DNA of 64,000 nucleotides from an uncultured Chloracidobacterium sp. (GCA_936914845.1 CAKZGE010000007.1:86585-150584), one strand, 5' to 3'. Shown: positions 45,730 to 55,193, counted from the stretch's first letter. Made by a program: numbers and translations. Notes: generated by a model not told the origin, from the letters alone.

Positions 45730-46872
45730 TCAAGAGGTCGGTTCAAGCTTTAACGATTCGTCCAATGCTTTAATGGCTACTTCCAGCTGTTCGTTATCAG
45801 GTTCCTGGGTAGTGATATTTTGCAGCCATATGCCCGGTAATGTCATAAGTTTGAAGATGGCACCTGATTCCTTTTTGGCGGCGTAGCGAATGACCTCGTA
45901 CGAAAGGCCGGCAACAAGCGGCATCAAGGCGATACGCACAGCTAGGTTCATCCACAATGCATCGAATTTGATGACCGAAAAAAGCACGATCGCTACGAGC
46001 ATGACCACCATTAGAAAAGAAGTTCCGCAACGAGGATGCTGGCGACGCTGGACAGCGGCATTTTCGACGCTAAGGGGAAGCTCCTTTTCCCACGTGAAAA
46101 CCGTTTTGTGCTCAGCTCCGTGGTATTCGAAAACGCGGCGAATATCTTTTAGATACGACATCGTAAAGATCATCACAACGAAAAACAACATTCGAACCAA
46201 CCCATCAACCAGATTGAAAGCGATCCAAGAATGTGGTTTGACCTCCCAGATGTATGATTTGGCAGTGTGCCACCAACCCGCGTTTTCGGCGATCACGGGA
46301 GCCTCCGCCCAACCCGCGGCGATGAAGCCGATATTGGTCAAAACCAGCGGAGCAACGATAAATAATAAAATGTTGAAGCCGAGAGCAAAAATTATCGAAC
46401 CGATGGCTCCGGCCGATTGGGCCCTGCTTTTCTGCTTATTATCGGAGTTCTCCGGCAGAAGGACCTTAACAGGGGCCTTGGTGAAGCTTTCGTCCGAAGT
46501 GCCTTCGGCTAGGACCGCCTCTGGCTGGACGGATAACTGCTTGACCGATTCCTTTTGCTCTTCCTGGTCGTCTTCGAAGACCTTAGCCGAGAAATTAAGA
46601 GCCTTGATCCCCAATGCCATTGATTGGATCAGCGTCGCTCCGCCGCGAAGCACCGGCCAACTCAGCCACTTATATTTATCGCTCCATTTTGGAAGTGTTT
46701 CGGCCGTCGTGACTATCGAACCGTCCTGTTTGCGACAGGCGATCGCGTAGGCCGAAGGGGTTCGCATCATAACACCCTCCATAACGGCTTGACCGCCGAC
46801 GATGAGGTCCCGCTGCATCGCGAAAACCGTGTGGATCAACTTGATCTTTCGTTTTGAGTTTTTTGAAGACAT
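45730..46872 (-). CDS. DUF1385 (YqhQ-like) membrane protein
   Basis: About 380 aa from ATG (complement 46870-46872); a TTG 14 codons upstream is less likely. The N-terminus has the DUF1385 hallmark VGGQAVMEGVMMRTP and later WPVLRGGATLIQSMALG. The middle has several membrane helices (about 170-200, 205-225, 240-260), the conserved YHGAEHKTVFTWE segment (about 270), and two more C-terminal helices. Function is unknown across the family. Its constant link to rpmE and prfA suggests a role tied to translation or envelope homeostasis, but this is context only. Confidence 0.88.
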   Translation of the reverse strand: MSSKNSKRKIKLIHTVFAMQRDLIVGGQAVMEGVMMRTPSAYAIACRKQDGSIVTTAETLPKWSDKYKWLSWPVLRGGATLIQSMALGIKALNFSAKVFEDDQEEQKESVKQLSVQPEAVLAEGTSDESFTKAPVKVLLPENSDNKQKSRAQSAGAIGSIIFALGFNILLFIVAPLVLTNIGFIAAGWAEAPVIAENAGWWHTAKSYIWEVKPHSWIAFNLVDGLVRMLFFVVMIFTMSYLKDIRRVFEYHGAEHKTVFTWEKELPLSVENAAVQRRQHPRCGTSFLMVVMLVAIVLFSVIKFDALWMNLAVRIALMPLVAGLSYEVIRYAAKKESGAIFKLMTLPGIWLQNITTQEPDNEQLEVAIKALDESLKLEPTS

Positions 46873-47066
46873 ACCGCGTAGTTTGATAGTTCCGAAACCG
46901 TAATAGATGCTCAATAAATGTGCATATCAAGAAAAACGCCGGTTCTTTTTTGCCTCAGCCGGTCTATTTTAAATAAACCTAAAACTAGCGGCACCAAAGA
47001 ATCGGCGTCGGATCTATTCAGCTAATATATAGCGGAAATTTGATTCAATTTTGCAGCATCTGCCAT

Positions 47067-47279
47067 CTATGCCTGGGCACCGCCGCGGGCATAACGACGT
47101 TTAAAGCGGTCAACGCGGCCGGCGGTGTCAACCAGCTTTTGCTTTCCGGTAAAAAACGGATGGCATTCGGAACAGATTTCAACCGTCAGATCTTTTCCGG
47201 TCGAACGGGTCTTGAAACTATTTCCGCAGGCACATGCCACAGTGATCTCTTCGTAGTTAGGATGAATTTCAGGTTTCAT
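47067..47279 (-). CDS. rpmE: 50S ribosomal protein L31
   Basis: 70 aa from MKPEIHPNYEE. The ATG follows a GGGGG ribosome site, and a strong promoter places the transcript start near 47307, so the longer frame beginning at 47318 is excluded. L31 marks are VACACGNSFKTRST, EICSECHPFFTGKQK and the end RVDRFKRRY. The CxC and CxxC-type cysteines (CACG, CSEC) make it the zinc-binding C+ form. bL31 bridges the subunits at the central protuberance. Confidence 0.96.
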   Translation of the reverse strand: MKPEIHPNYEEITVACACGNSFKTRSTGKDLTVEICSECHPFFTGKQKLVDTAGRVDRFKRRYARGGAQA

Positions 47280-47313
47280 GATATTTAGTCCCCCTTGCAT
47301 TGCGCAAACATTC

Positions 47314-47343
47314 ATCATACATCGTATCTTATGTGTGTGTCAA
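47314..47343 (-). promoter_or_regulatory. Sigma-70-type promoter of rpmE
   Basis: On the minus strand: TTGACA (complement 47338-47343), 18-bp spacer, TATGAT (complement 47314-47319). The match is 6/6 and 5/6. The -35 box overlaps the last codons of the methyltransferase gene, and the expected start near 47307 gives a leader of about 28 nt. Confidence 0.75.
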
Positions 47344-48524
47344 TATGCGTCCGGCCTGTCTATTAACAGATCGTGGAGCTTTTGGTGATGTATCCCGTAT
47401 TCATTCATTAGCCCCGTGATCTGTTCTTCGACCGAGCGGGTATCAAATTTGCCCATGCGGCGAATTGCCGCGATCATGTTATTTTTCGGGGTATGCTCCG
47501 GAGCGATGAATTCGAAGACTTTTGTTGAGTAGCCATGCTTTTCGAGCAGAAGTGCCCGTAAGCCGTCCGTTAGTGTTTCCGCAGTTCGTTCCAGCATTGT
47601 GCCATGTTTTAAAATGTCTTTGTAGATAAAGGGAGCTTTTATTTGCGAACGTAATTCTCGGTGGCAACAAGGTGCGGCGATGATCAATGCTGCTCCGGCC
47701 GCCATTCCCTTGAAAATTGCGTCGTCCGTGGCCGTGTCACATGCATGAAGAGCTATTAGGATATCTGTTTTTGCGATGGCCGCATCGTTTATGCTGCCGG
47801 TTTGGAAAACTAGGGCGTCATATCCGCCGGCTTGAGCTATGGAATTGCACATTTCGACCAGATCGCGTCTCGTATCGACGCCGGTTACAACAGCCTCGAT
47901 CCCGACCCGGTTGTTAAAGTGGTCGTAGATGGCAAAGGTCAGATAGCCCTTTCCGCAACCCATATCGACAATATTGATCTTTTTTTCATTCTTGAGCGGG
48001 GATGTCCTGAAAAGCTTATCAACGGTTTCGATAAATTTGTTGATCTGTTTCCATTTGTCGCGGGCCGAAGCCTTTACCTCGCCCAAGTCGTTCGTGATGC
48101 CTAGAGCCTTCAAATAATATGCATTGGCGTCGATCTGAACCGTTTTCTCCCGATCATGGCGTTCGACGACGGGCTTTTTGAAAGTTGGCCTCCCTCGATT
48201 AAGCCGAGCAGAGCGTTTACCGATCTCGAGCTGCCAATCAGATTCAGAGGTAAAAAGATGGCCGCTGCGAAATCCTGATCCCAGCAAATGGGAGAGGAGC
48301 TGAAAGCCATCGGCGATGTCGTGATTTTTGACAATATCGCGCGTATCATAACGGTATTGGATGAACAATCGCTCTCCTTTTTTGGTGGTGATGAGCCTGA
48401 CCAAAATTTTTTGCAGGTGCGGTTCAGATCCTTTGTAGTTTGCCAAGGTCAATTTTACAAACGTCCGCTCAGCCAATGCCGATCTAAAATGATCTAGAAA
48501 GTTTTCGATGTCTTGCGTGGGCAT
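47340..48524 (-). CDS. SAM-dependent methyltransferase, Methyltransf_32-like
   Basis: About 394 aa from ATG (complement 48522-48524); a GTG nine codons upstream is possible. The first about 180 residues form an alpha/beta domain that I cannot name (FVKLTLANYKGSEPHLQKIL). The C-terminal Rossmann methyltransferase has motif I NIVDMGCGKGYLTFAIYDHF (about 205-224), an acidic residue at the end of beta-2 (VTGVDTRRDLV) and motif IV IALHACDTATDDAI (about 275). This type is related to GSTCD/METTL25-like proteins, often RNA or protein methylases. It lies upstream of rpmE with the rpmE promoter embedded in its 3' end. Substrate unknown. Confidence 0.8.
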   Translation of the reverse strand: MPTQDIENFLDHFRSALAERTFVKLTLANYKGSEPHLQKILVRLITTKKGERLFIQYRYDTRDIVKNHDIADGFQLLSHLLGSGFRSGHLFTSESDWQLEIGKRSARLNRGRPTFKKPVVERHDREKTVQIDANAYYLKALGITNDLGEVKASARDKWKQINKFIETVDKLFRTSPLKNEKKINIVDMGCGKGYLTFAIYDHFNNRVGIEAVVTGVDTRRDLVEMCNSIAQAGGYDALVFQTGSINDAAIAKTDILIALHACDTATDDAIFKGMAAGAALIIAAPCCHRELRSQIKAPFIYKDILKHGTMLERTAETLTDGLRALLLEKHGYSTKVFEFIAPEHTPKNNMIAAIRRMGKFDTRSVEEQITGLMNEYGIHHQKLHDLLIDRPDAY

Positions 48525-48611
48525 GTCCAAAATAAGAGTATCAGAAAACACAGATCAGACGAATTGGCCGATGTTTTGTAAAAAGATCGCAGAAACGTTT
48601 TGAATAAGAAG

Positions 48612-49553
48612 ATGAAATATACAGCACTTTTTTTGTTTTGCATGTCGGCTTGCGGCTTGATCCATGGCCAGCAGCGGGCGATCGCCTTTACCATTGACGA
48701 TCTTCCGGTCGTCTCGACGCGACAGGATATACAGAATAGACAGGAAATAACCAAAAAACTGCTCAAGCACCTAGCTGATCACGAGATCCCGGCGGTTGGG
48801 TTCGTTAATGAGAATAAGCTATATCGGGAAGAAGGCGAATGTGATCAACAACAGGTGGACTTGCTGAAGATGTGGCTCGACGCCGGCCTTGAGCTTGGAA
48901 ACCACACCTTTTCGCATACAAGTCTTCATAAAATAACGGTCGAAGAGTTTCAGCAGCAGATGATCAAAGGCGAGACGATAACAAACGAGCTTCTTCTTGC
49001 GAAGCACAAGAAGATGCGATATTTTCGCCATCCTTATCTGCATACCGGAACTTCGCTCGACACGAAGGCGGACATGGACAAGTTCTTTTCCGAAAAAGGC
49101 TATATTGTCGCTCCGGTCACTATCGATTTTGAGGACTATGTTTTCTCGTCTGCGTACGACCGAGCCTTTGACAAAGGTGATCGAAAACTAATGAGGCGAA
49201 TAGGCAAGGCATATGTCGAATATATGGATAAAATGACCGCCTATTGGGAAAGACAATCAAGGCATATTTTCGGCCGGGAGATCAGTCAAATTTTGTTGAT
49301 CCACGCAAATTTCATAAATTCAGACTATTTGGATGATGTCGCCGAGAGATTCGAAAAACGCGGATATCGAACTATAACGCTGGAAGAAGCACTGAAAGAC
49401 CCCGCCTATAGGGAACCGGATCTTTTTACCGGTGATGTGGGTATTTCATGGCTGCATCGCTGGGCGATCAAGAAGGGCGGCGGCAATGTTCTAGCTAACG
49501 AACCGAAAATTCCCCTTTTTGTTGTGAAGGCGTCTGTTTTTGGTAAGAGTTAG
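48612..49553 (+). CDS. Secreted polysaccharide deacetylase (NodB/CE4 fold)
   Basis: 313 aa from the ATG at 48612. Signal peptide about 1-20 (MSACGLIHGQ). CE4 motifs are TIDDLP (motif 1; the usual TFDDG with the metal Asp), HTFSHTSLH (motif 2, two metal His), RHPYLHTG (motif 3) and LIHANFINS near the C-terminus. Predicted zinc-dependent deacetylase acting on N-acetyl groups of extracellular or periplasmic glycans. The sequence resembles the chitooligosaccharide/peptidoglycan deacetylase subgroup with TIDDLP, common in Bacteroidetes and Acidobacteria. It stands alone, divergent from the methyltransferase. Confidence 0.88.
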   Translation: MKYTALFLFCMSACGLIHGQQRAIAFTIDDLPVVSTRQDIQNRQEITKKLLKHLADHEIPAVGFVNENKLYREEGECDQQQVDLLKMWLDAGLELGNHTFSHTSLHKITVEEFQQQMIKGETITNELLLAKHKKMRYFRHPYLHTGTSLDTKADMDKFFSEKGYIVAPVTIDFEDYVFSSAYDRAFDKGDRKLMRRIGKAYVEYMDKMTAYWERQSRHIFGREISQILLIHANFINSDYLDDVAERFEKRGYRTITLEEALKDPAYREPDLFTGDVGISWLHRWAIKKGGGNVLANEPKIPLFVVKASVFGKS

Positions 49554-49629
49554 AAGTTTCTGGGGGCGGAACCGCAGTCATCTTGCCGCCCCCTTGACTT
49601 TAGTTCAGAGCATTTTCAAAACTATTGAA

Positions 49630-50517
49630 ATGGATAAACTTATCAATGGGATCGCCGCCGACGGACGGATCCGAGTACTTGCGGCCACTACCACGGCTAC
49701 GCTTTCGGAAGCGGTGCGGAGGCATGGGACGTCACCGGTCGTCTCAGCCGCTTTCGGAAGAGCCATGACCGGAGCTCTGCTGCTCGGAGCCACGCAAAAG
49801 GATCTTGACCGTTTAACGATCAAGATCGATTGCGACGGGCCGGTGAGGTCGATCATTGCGGAGACCGACGGCAAGGGGCATGTTCGAGGGTATGTAAAAG
49901 AACCCGCGGCTCATTCGGAACCGCGAAGAGACGGGAAATTCGATGTGGCGGGAATAATCGGTTCCGGTACCTTTAGCGTTATTCGTGAATCGGGTTTTGA
50001 AATGGGCCTGCATCGCGATCCGTATGTCGGTTCGATACCGATAGTTTCGGGCGAGATCGCCGAAGATATGGCATATTACCTCGCCCAATCGGAACAGATC
50101 CCGTCAGCCGTTATGTTGGGTGTTCTTCTTCAGAACACGGAACCGCACGTTACAGCTTCGGGCGGCGTTTTGGTTCAGATGCTGCCCGGTGCCAATGAGA
50201 ATATCGTTACAATGATCGAGGATACGATCGCTCATGCTCCGCATTTGACCTCTGTGATCAGAGATGGCGGCGGCCCGGAAGATCTATTGGCCAATGCTCT
50301 CGGTCTGATAGAATATGAGATCCTTGATGAACGCGACATAAGCTTTCGCTGCAACTGCTCGCAGGAAAAAGCGAAACAGCTGATCTCCTCTCTCGGAACT
50401 GAAGAGATGAGATCGATGTTAGAACAGGATGGCGGAGCTTTGATGAACTGCGGATTTTGTGGTGAAAGCTATCAGATCACTGCCGAGGAACTTCGCGGCA
50501 TGTTAGCTGAGAATTAG
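49630..50517 (+). CDS. hslO: 33 kDa redox-regulated chaperone Hsp33
   Basis: 295 aa from the ATG at 49630; the frame is open 90 bp further upstream, but MDKLINGIAADGRIRVLAATTT is the normal Hsp33 start. Family segments include SAAFGRAMTGALLLG (about 38) and GYVKEPAAH (about 80). The redox zinc centre is CNC (about 240) and CGFC (about 275), matching CxC...CxxC. Under oxidative stress the cysteines form disulfides, zinc is lost and the protein becomes an ATP-independent holdase. It follows the deacetylase with a short gap. Confidence 0.95.
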   Translation: MDKLINGIAADGRIRVLAATTTATLSEAVRRHGTSPVVSAAFGRAMTGALLLGATQKDLDRLTIKIDCDGPVRSIIAETDGKGHVRGYVKEPAAHSEPRRDGKFDVAGIIGSGTFSVIRESGFEMGLHRDPYVGSIPIVSGEIAEDMAYYLAQSEQIPSAVMLGVLLQNTEPHVTASGGVLVQMLPGANENIVTMIEDTIAHAPHLTSVIRDGGGPEDLLANALGLIEYEILDERDISFRCNCSQEKAKQLISSLGTEEMRSMLEQDGGALMNCGFCGESYQITAEELRGMLAEN

Positions 50518-50529
50518 ATGCGGACGTCA

Positions 50530-51012
50530 TTACGGCAGATCTTCCAGGACGCGATAACCTCCGCGGTGGTAGAGTAATGCACTCCCGTCAGAGAGGTGTG
50601 TCCGCTCGACCTCGCCGACAAAGATCGTATGATCACCGCCGTCGTAACTGTACCGAAGCCGGCACTCTAAGGCTGCTAAACTGCCCTCCAAAATAGGGAT
50701 CTCGTTCTCCGACATTCTGATATCTACGCCTGTGAAGCGGTCGGCTACCGGAGAGGCGAAGCGATCCGAAAGCGGTTGCTGAGTTGCCTTAAGCACATTT
50801 ACAACATAAGCCATATCTTGGTGCAGAGCGTCGTGCGTGCCGGCGGACCGGTCGATACAACTAAGTACCAACGGCGGTTCCAGCGAAACGGAGCAGAATG
50901 CGGAAACCGTAATGCCATGAAGTTTGCCCTCAATGTCACGGCATGTAAGAACGGTGACGCCGCTCGCAAAACGCGAAAGAGCTTCTCTGAATTCGTTGGG
51001 TTCAATAGACAT
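50530..51012 (-). CDS. Flavin reductase family protein
   Basis: 160 aa. The FMN-binding split-barrel fold is visible: FREALSRFASGVTVLT (about 8-23), GITVSAFCSVSLEPPLVLSCI (about 33-53) and a conserved GDHTIFVGEVERT (about 125-137). The family includes HpaC, HpaB-partner reductases and styrene monooxygenase reductases, which reduce free FMN/FAD with NAD(P)H. No partner monooxygenase is near, so its physiological role is open. It converges with hslO and diverges from the prenyl synthase. Confidence 0.88.
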   Translation of the reverse strand: MSIEPNEFREALSRFASGVTVLTCRDIEGKLHGITVSAFCSVSLEPPLVLSCIDRSAGTHDALHQDMAYVVNVLKATQQPLSDRFASPVADRFTGVDIRMSENEIPILEGSLAALECRLRYSYDGGDHTIFVGEVERTHLSDGSALLYHRGGYRVLEDLP

Positions 51013-51079
51013 TGTCTAAAATTTACAAAAAACGAAGGCTCAATGACAACCGGGCCGCTTTTGATTAATCTCTATATCA

Positions 51080-51955
51080 ATGGAATTGACTGAATTTTTG
51101 AACCGGGTTGCGGAAGATGTCGAGGGTGAATTGATCGCCATTGCTGATGAATATGCCGCAGAACCGGAGCGGCTCTCTTCGGCCATGCGGTGGAGCCTTT
51201 TGGCCGGCGGAAAGCGGTTTCGCCCGGCTCTTTTGATAGCCGCCGGAGAGGCCTTCGGGGCGGGGCGGAGTTCGCTTCTGCGGTCGGCGGCGGCTCTGGA
51301 GATGATCCATACTTATTCATTGATCCACGATGATCTGCCATCGATGGACGACGATGAACTTCGGCGGGGGATCGCAACTTGTCACGTGAAATTCGGCGAA
51401 GCAACGGCAATTCTCGCCGGCGATGCGCTGCAGGCAATAGCATTTTTGGCTATCGCCCGCGATCCGAATTTGCAGGCTCCGGTGCGGTTGAACGTGATAT
51501 CAGAGCTTGCGGACGCTGCGGCAAAGATGGTCGCCGGCCAGCAGATGGACCTTGACGCAGAGGGTATAAAAGTAGGCGGCCAGCACCTTGAAAAGATACA
51601 TCGCAGCAAAACCGGAGCACTTATAACAGCATCCGCCATCAGCGGGGCATTAATAGGTGGTGCCGGGTTCAATGACCTAAAATATCTCCGTCGATATGCG
51701 GAGCGGCTCGGGTTGCTGTTTCAGATCACCGACGATCTTTTAGATGTGACCCAGACGACGGAGATCTTAGGAAAGACCAGCGGGAAAGACATTGCTGCCG
51801 ATAAGGCCACATTTCCGGGCATTTTCGGATTGGAGGAAAGCCGTTCGACGGCAAAGAAGATCTACACCGAATCGATCGAAAACCTAAAGTTCATAGACCG
51901 GCCGACCGATCTGCTTGCGGAGATCGCCGATCATATTCTTGACCGGACCCGATGA
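51080..51955 (+). CDS. ispA: Polyprenyl diphosphate synthase (farnesyl/geranylgeranyl type)
   Basis: 291 aa, typical of short-chain isoprenyl synthases. The first aspartate-rich motif DDLPSMDDD (about 81-89) is DDx4D, as in bacterial farnesyl/geranylgeranyl enzymes. GGKRFRPALLIAAGEAFG (about 42) precedes it. The second motif is DDLLD (about 216), followed by GKTSGKDIAADKATFP (about 232). It condenses isopentenyl diphosphate with an allylic primer, giving precursors for quinones, carotenoids and undecaprenyl phosphate. The exact product length is not certain; the gene symbol is by family. Confidence 0.9.
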   Translation: MELTEFLNRVAEDVEGELIAIADEYAAEPERLSSAMRWSLLAGGKRFRPALLIAAGEAFGAGRSSLLRSAAALEMIHTYSLIHDDLPSMDDDELRRGIATCHVKFGEATAILAGDALQAIAFLAIARDPNLQAPVRLNVISELADAAAKMVAGQQMDLDAEGIKVGGQHLEKIHRSKTGALITASAISGALIGGAGFNDLKYLRRYAERLGLLFQITDDLLDVTQTTEILGKTSGKDIAADKATFPGIFGLEESRSTAKKIYTESIENLKFIDRPTDLLAEIADHILDRTR

Positions 51956-51959
51956 AAAT

Positions 51960-54470
51960 TCAATTTTGGCATCCGTTGAAATTTGCCTTTGCTTGATCTC
52001 TTCTAACACGCTCATAATCCGGCAGGGAATTCGCGTCTTGAATATTTTGCCAAAGCTTTTCGCTCTCCAGCGCATAACTGCATTTACCCGAGATCTCAAA
52101 GGCCGCGAGGTAATATTTCGCCATACTTATTTTGGCGAACGTGTCGCTCGGGTCTTCGGCTAATGTCACCTTTACGGCATCGATCGAATGTTCGATATAT
52201 GAGAATGCTTCGGACCTTCGCCCGAGCTGCAGATTTGCCAATGCCAAAAAATAACGCATATCGGCCAAGCGGTCACGATAGAAAGCATTTTTCTCGTCCT
52301 TGGCGGCCAATGGGATCAAAAGGGAGGTCGCTGCGGTGTATTCCTCCAAAGCGTCTTTGCCGCGGCCGGCAGTGATGTGAGTGTTGCCGATGGCGGCATG
52401 GCCGAGAGCTACGTCATACGTACTTTGAGCCGCCTCCGGCGATCTTTCTAAAAGAACTTTTGCCAGTTCCAGATATTTCTGGGCAAGCGGCATTGCTTCG
52501 TCGTGACGGCCGAGGCGATTAAGGAGCTGACACAGGTAGAACGACGAGCTCATTTCGGCTCTGATGAACGACGAATCGTCCGCTCCCGCAGGTGTCCTTT
52601 CGGCGACCAACTTGATAGCCGACCGCAGCGTGTCTTCGGCCTGGCCGTATTCGCCGACGATCTGTAGTGGTACGGAAAGGAATATCTCCATCCGCAAAAG
52701 CTGCATTAGAACACTTTTGTCTTCAGGGCGTTCGGCGAAAAGGTCTTTGGTAAGAGCAAGCGCTTTTGTCTTGAATGCGATGTCGGTCCGAATGTCACCG
52801 GTTTGCCCATAGCCGCCTGCAACGCTGGAATATGTTTTTGCGAGCTGGACCCGATCTTCAAAGCTTCCATCATCGCTTCCCGCGACCCGTTCGGCAATGG
52901 CAGCGGCTTTTAACGAACTTTGCAAAGCTCCCAGCGAATTTCCGATATTGCCGTGGTCGATGCCAAATTGTATATCCGCCAACTGCAGATAAGCATTGAT
53001 AAGGTCGCGTTCGAGTGCGACATCGCCACCGCTGTCAATGGTCAATCCATCGAGATAGTTCACGGCGTCTGAAACCAGATCGCGGCGGAGTTCCGCCGTT
53101 CCGGGAAGAGCTTTGATGCGGTCGTTGTAATCGAACAGAAGTTTATTGGATATCTGATGGACCTGAAGCAGACGCTGGCGGGCCACATCGCGTTCACGAC
53201 GAGCAACGAAGGCTTGCCATCCGGCCAATCCGGCAAAGAGCATCAGCAGCATTGCCGCCGCGGCGGCCGCGAGGACGGGTCGTTTATGCCGTCCGAAGAA
53301 TTTACGCAAGCGGTACGACGTGGAATCTTTGGTCGCGGTTACGGGAAGGCCTTCTAAATGCCTTCGGACATCTTCGGACATTTCACCGACTGCCGCATAA
53401 CGCCGCTGCGGTTCCCGGCGAAGAGCCATCATCACGATATTGTCCAGATCTCCTTTCAGAGCTTTGGAGGTGACGGCCGGTGCGGTGCGTTTCGTGATCT
53501 TACCGGCAGCCATTGTCGGATGGTCGTCGCGGGGCATTTCCACCACCGAACTCGGCCGCGGCACGTCGCCGGTAACAACGGCCTCCGACAACTCCACGGC
53601 CGATCTGCCCGCGGCGTCGAACGGCCGGCGTCCACAAAGTACCTCAAACAAGACAACGCCCAGTGAATAGACATCAGAGGCAGTCGTGATCGCCTCGCCG
53701 CGAAGCTGTTCGGGGCTTGCATATTCCGGCGTCATCATTCGAAACATCGTGCCGGTCTCGGCGTCGCCGTCAGCATCGGGCCGCAAAAGTTTAGCGATAC
53801 CGAAATCGAGCAGCTTGACCGAACCATCTTCCGTAACAAGTATATTTGAGGGTTTGAGGTCGCGATGGACGATCAAGTTTTGGTGGGCATATGAAACGGC
53901 GGAGCAGACGTTTCGGAAAAGCTCTAACCTTTTGGTAATGGACAACCCTTTCTGCGTACAGTATCTGGTGATCGGTTCGCCTTCGATATATTCCATAACG
54001 AAATAAGGCAACCCATCAGCGGTAGTGCCGCCATCCAGCAAGCCGGCGATGTTCGGGTGCTGCAGCCGAGCCAGAATGCTGCGTTCGCGAATGAATCGGC
54101 GAAGGACGGCGGAGGTGTCCATGCCGCGTTTTATCAATTTTAACGCCACCGGTTTTTCGAATGTGCCGTCTGAACGTTCGGCGAGATAAACCGTGCCCAT
54201 TCCGCCGCGGCCAAGTTCGCGGACGATCCGATAGGGCCCGATCAGCGAATCCGTTCGGTCTTCTTCCGCGTCCGGCGGGCTGTCGCCGAAAAGATCGGCC
54301 AGCGGAGATTCGATAAAGCTGCCCGATTCGAAATGGGCAGAGATCATTTTGCGGAGTTCGCTGCTTATTTCCGGCGGTTGGCCATTGACCAGGCTTTCGC
54401 GTTCAGCGGCCGGGCTTTCGATCGCGATGGCAAAGATCTCTTTTATTTTTTTCCAGGTTTCGGGTCTCAT
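51960..54470 (-). CDS. Ser/Thr protein kinase with transmembrane helix and TPR domain
   Basis: 836 aa from ATG (complement 54468-54470). An N-terminal helical segment (about 1-70) typical of this kinase family precedes the Hanks-type kinase domain (about 78-355): GRGGMGTVYLA, invariant Lys in VALKLIKRG, catalytic HRDLKPSN (about 203), DFGIAK, and TPEYASPEQL. A membrane helix follows at about 398-420. The outside part (about 430-830) is built of TPR repeats. The ECF sigma factor gene lies 50 bp upstream on the same strand, an arrangement repeated many times in acidobacterial genomes. It probably senses a signal through the TPR domain and phosphorylates regulators. Confidence 0.92.
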   Translation of the reverse strand: MRPETWKKIKEIFAIAIESPAAERESLVNGQPPEISSELRKMISAHFESGSFIESPLADLFGDSPPDAEEDRTDSLIGPYRIVRELGRGGMGTVYLAERSDGTFEKPVALKLIKRGMDTSAVLRRFIRERSILARLQHPNIAGLLDGGTTADGLPYFVMEYIEGEPITRYCTQKGLSITKRLELFRNVCSAVSYAHQNLIVHRDLKPSNILVTEDGSVKLLDFGIAKLLRPDADGDAETGTMFRMMTPEYASPEQLRGEAITTASDVYSLGVVLFEVLCGRRPFDAAGRSAVELSEAVVTGDVPRPSSVVEMPRDDHPTMAAGKITKRTAPAVTSKALKGDLDNIVMMALRREPQRRYAAVGEMSEDVRRHLEGLPVTATKDSTSYRLRKFFGRHKRPVLAAAAAAMLLMLFAGLAGWQAFVARRERDVARQRLLQVHQISNKLLFDYNDRIKALPGTAELRRDLVSDAVNYLDGLTIDSGGDVALERDLINAYLQLADIQFGIDHGNIGNSLGALQSSLKAAAIAERVAGSDDGSFEDRVQLAKTYSSVAGGYGQTGDIRTDIAFKTKALALTKDLFAERPEDKSVLMQLLRMEIFLSVPLQIVGEYGQAEDTLRSAIKLVAERTPAGADDSSFIRAEMSSSFYLCQLLNRLGRHDEAMPLAQKYLELAKVLLERSPEAAQSTYDVALGHAAIGNTHITAGRGKDALEEYTAATSLLIPLAAKDEKNAFYRDRLADMRYFLALANLQLGRRSEAFSYIEHSIDAVKVTLAEDPSDTFAKISMAKYYLAAFEISGKCSYALESEKLWQNIQDANSLPDYERVRRDQAKANFNGCQN

Positions 54471-54519
54471 CTGTTCCGGCAATTACGCGAAAAGAGCGGC
54501 GATCTTGGCTCACCAGCGA

Positions 54520-55065
54520 TCATTTGATCTTTTCGTAAAGCCAGGCACGGGCCGCTGCCCATTCACGTTTAACGGTCGAGGGCGACATTTCGATCACCTC
54601 CGCCGTTTCTTCGATCGTCATACCGCCGAAATACCGCAATTCGACGATCTGCGCCATTTGCGGGTCGAATTCGGCGAGCTCATTGAGTGCCATATCGAGT
54701 TCCAGCAGGCTTTCATCGGTGTTGCCGGCGATCTCGCCGAGGTCTTCGAGCGATATTTTGAGGCCCTTTCCGCGTTTGTCGGCCGTTCGGCGGCGTGCGC
54801 TATCGATCAATATTCGCCGCATCGCCTGTGCCGAAAGTGCAAAGAATTGAGCCCGGTTCGAAAAATCGATCTGCCGTTGGTCCAGCAATCGAATATAAGC
54901 TTCGTGGACGAGAGCCGTTGTTTGCAGCGTGATATTTCGACGCTCGCGATTTAGAAAGCTATGGGCAAGGCACCGAAGCTCGCCATAGACCAGCGGTAAA
55001 AGCTGATCAAGAGCGGTTTTGTTGCCTTTCGAATATTCGTCTAACAGCCGGGTTACTTCATTCAT
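54520..55065 (-). CDS. ECF RNA polymerase sigma factor
   Basis: 181 aa. Sigma-2 region: LVYGELRCLAHSFLNRE and TTALVHEAYIRLLDQR (about 25-70), with ALSAQAMRRILIDSARRR. Sigma-4 region: LAEFDPQMAQIVELRYFGGMTIEETAEVI with the helix-turn-helix MSPSTVKREWAAARAWL (about 128-178). The pattern belongs to the acidobacterial/planctomycete group of ECF factors (Sig-70_X6-like). No anti-sigma factor is adjacent; the downstream TPR kinase may control activity by phosphorylation. Target promoters unknown. Confidence 0.92.
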   Translation of the reverse strand: MNEVTRLLDEYSKGNKTALDQLLPLVYGELRCLAHSFLNRERRNITLQTTALVHEAYIRLLDQRQIDFSNRAQFFALSAQAMRRILIDSARRRTADKRGKGLKISLEDLGEIAGNTDESLLELDMALNELAEFDPQMAQIVELRYFGGMTIEETAEVIEMSPSTVKREWAAARAWLYEKIK

Positions 55066-55164
55066 TGCCTAAATAGGGAGCGTGGTCTATCTTACAACAT
55101 ATGGACGCAAGGTCGCGCGGAATCTTGCCGATGCCGGGCGGCCCTGAAAAAGCCGTATGCGAAC

Positions 55165-55193
55165 TTGACAGTGAGTATGCAATTTTTTAATAT
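55165..55193 (+). promoter_or_regulatory. Candidate promoter for the tRNA-Val/tRNA-Asp pair
   Basis: TTGACA (55165-55170), a perfect -35, 17-bp spacer, TAATAT (55188-55193). The start of transcription would be about 85 nt before the tRNA-Val gene. A TATAAC at 55191 overlaps but gives a 20-bp spacer. Confidence 0.5.

Noticed and set aside
46915..47066. Terminator between rpmE and DUF1385
   Set aside because: The two GCCGGT copies are direct repeats, not inverted, so no stem forms.
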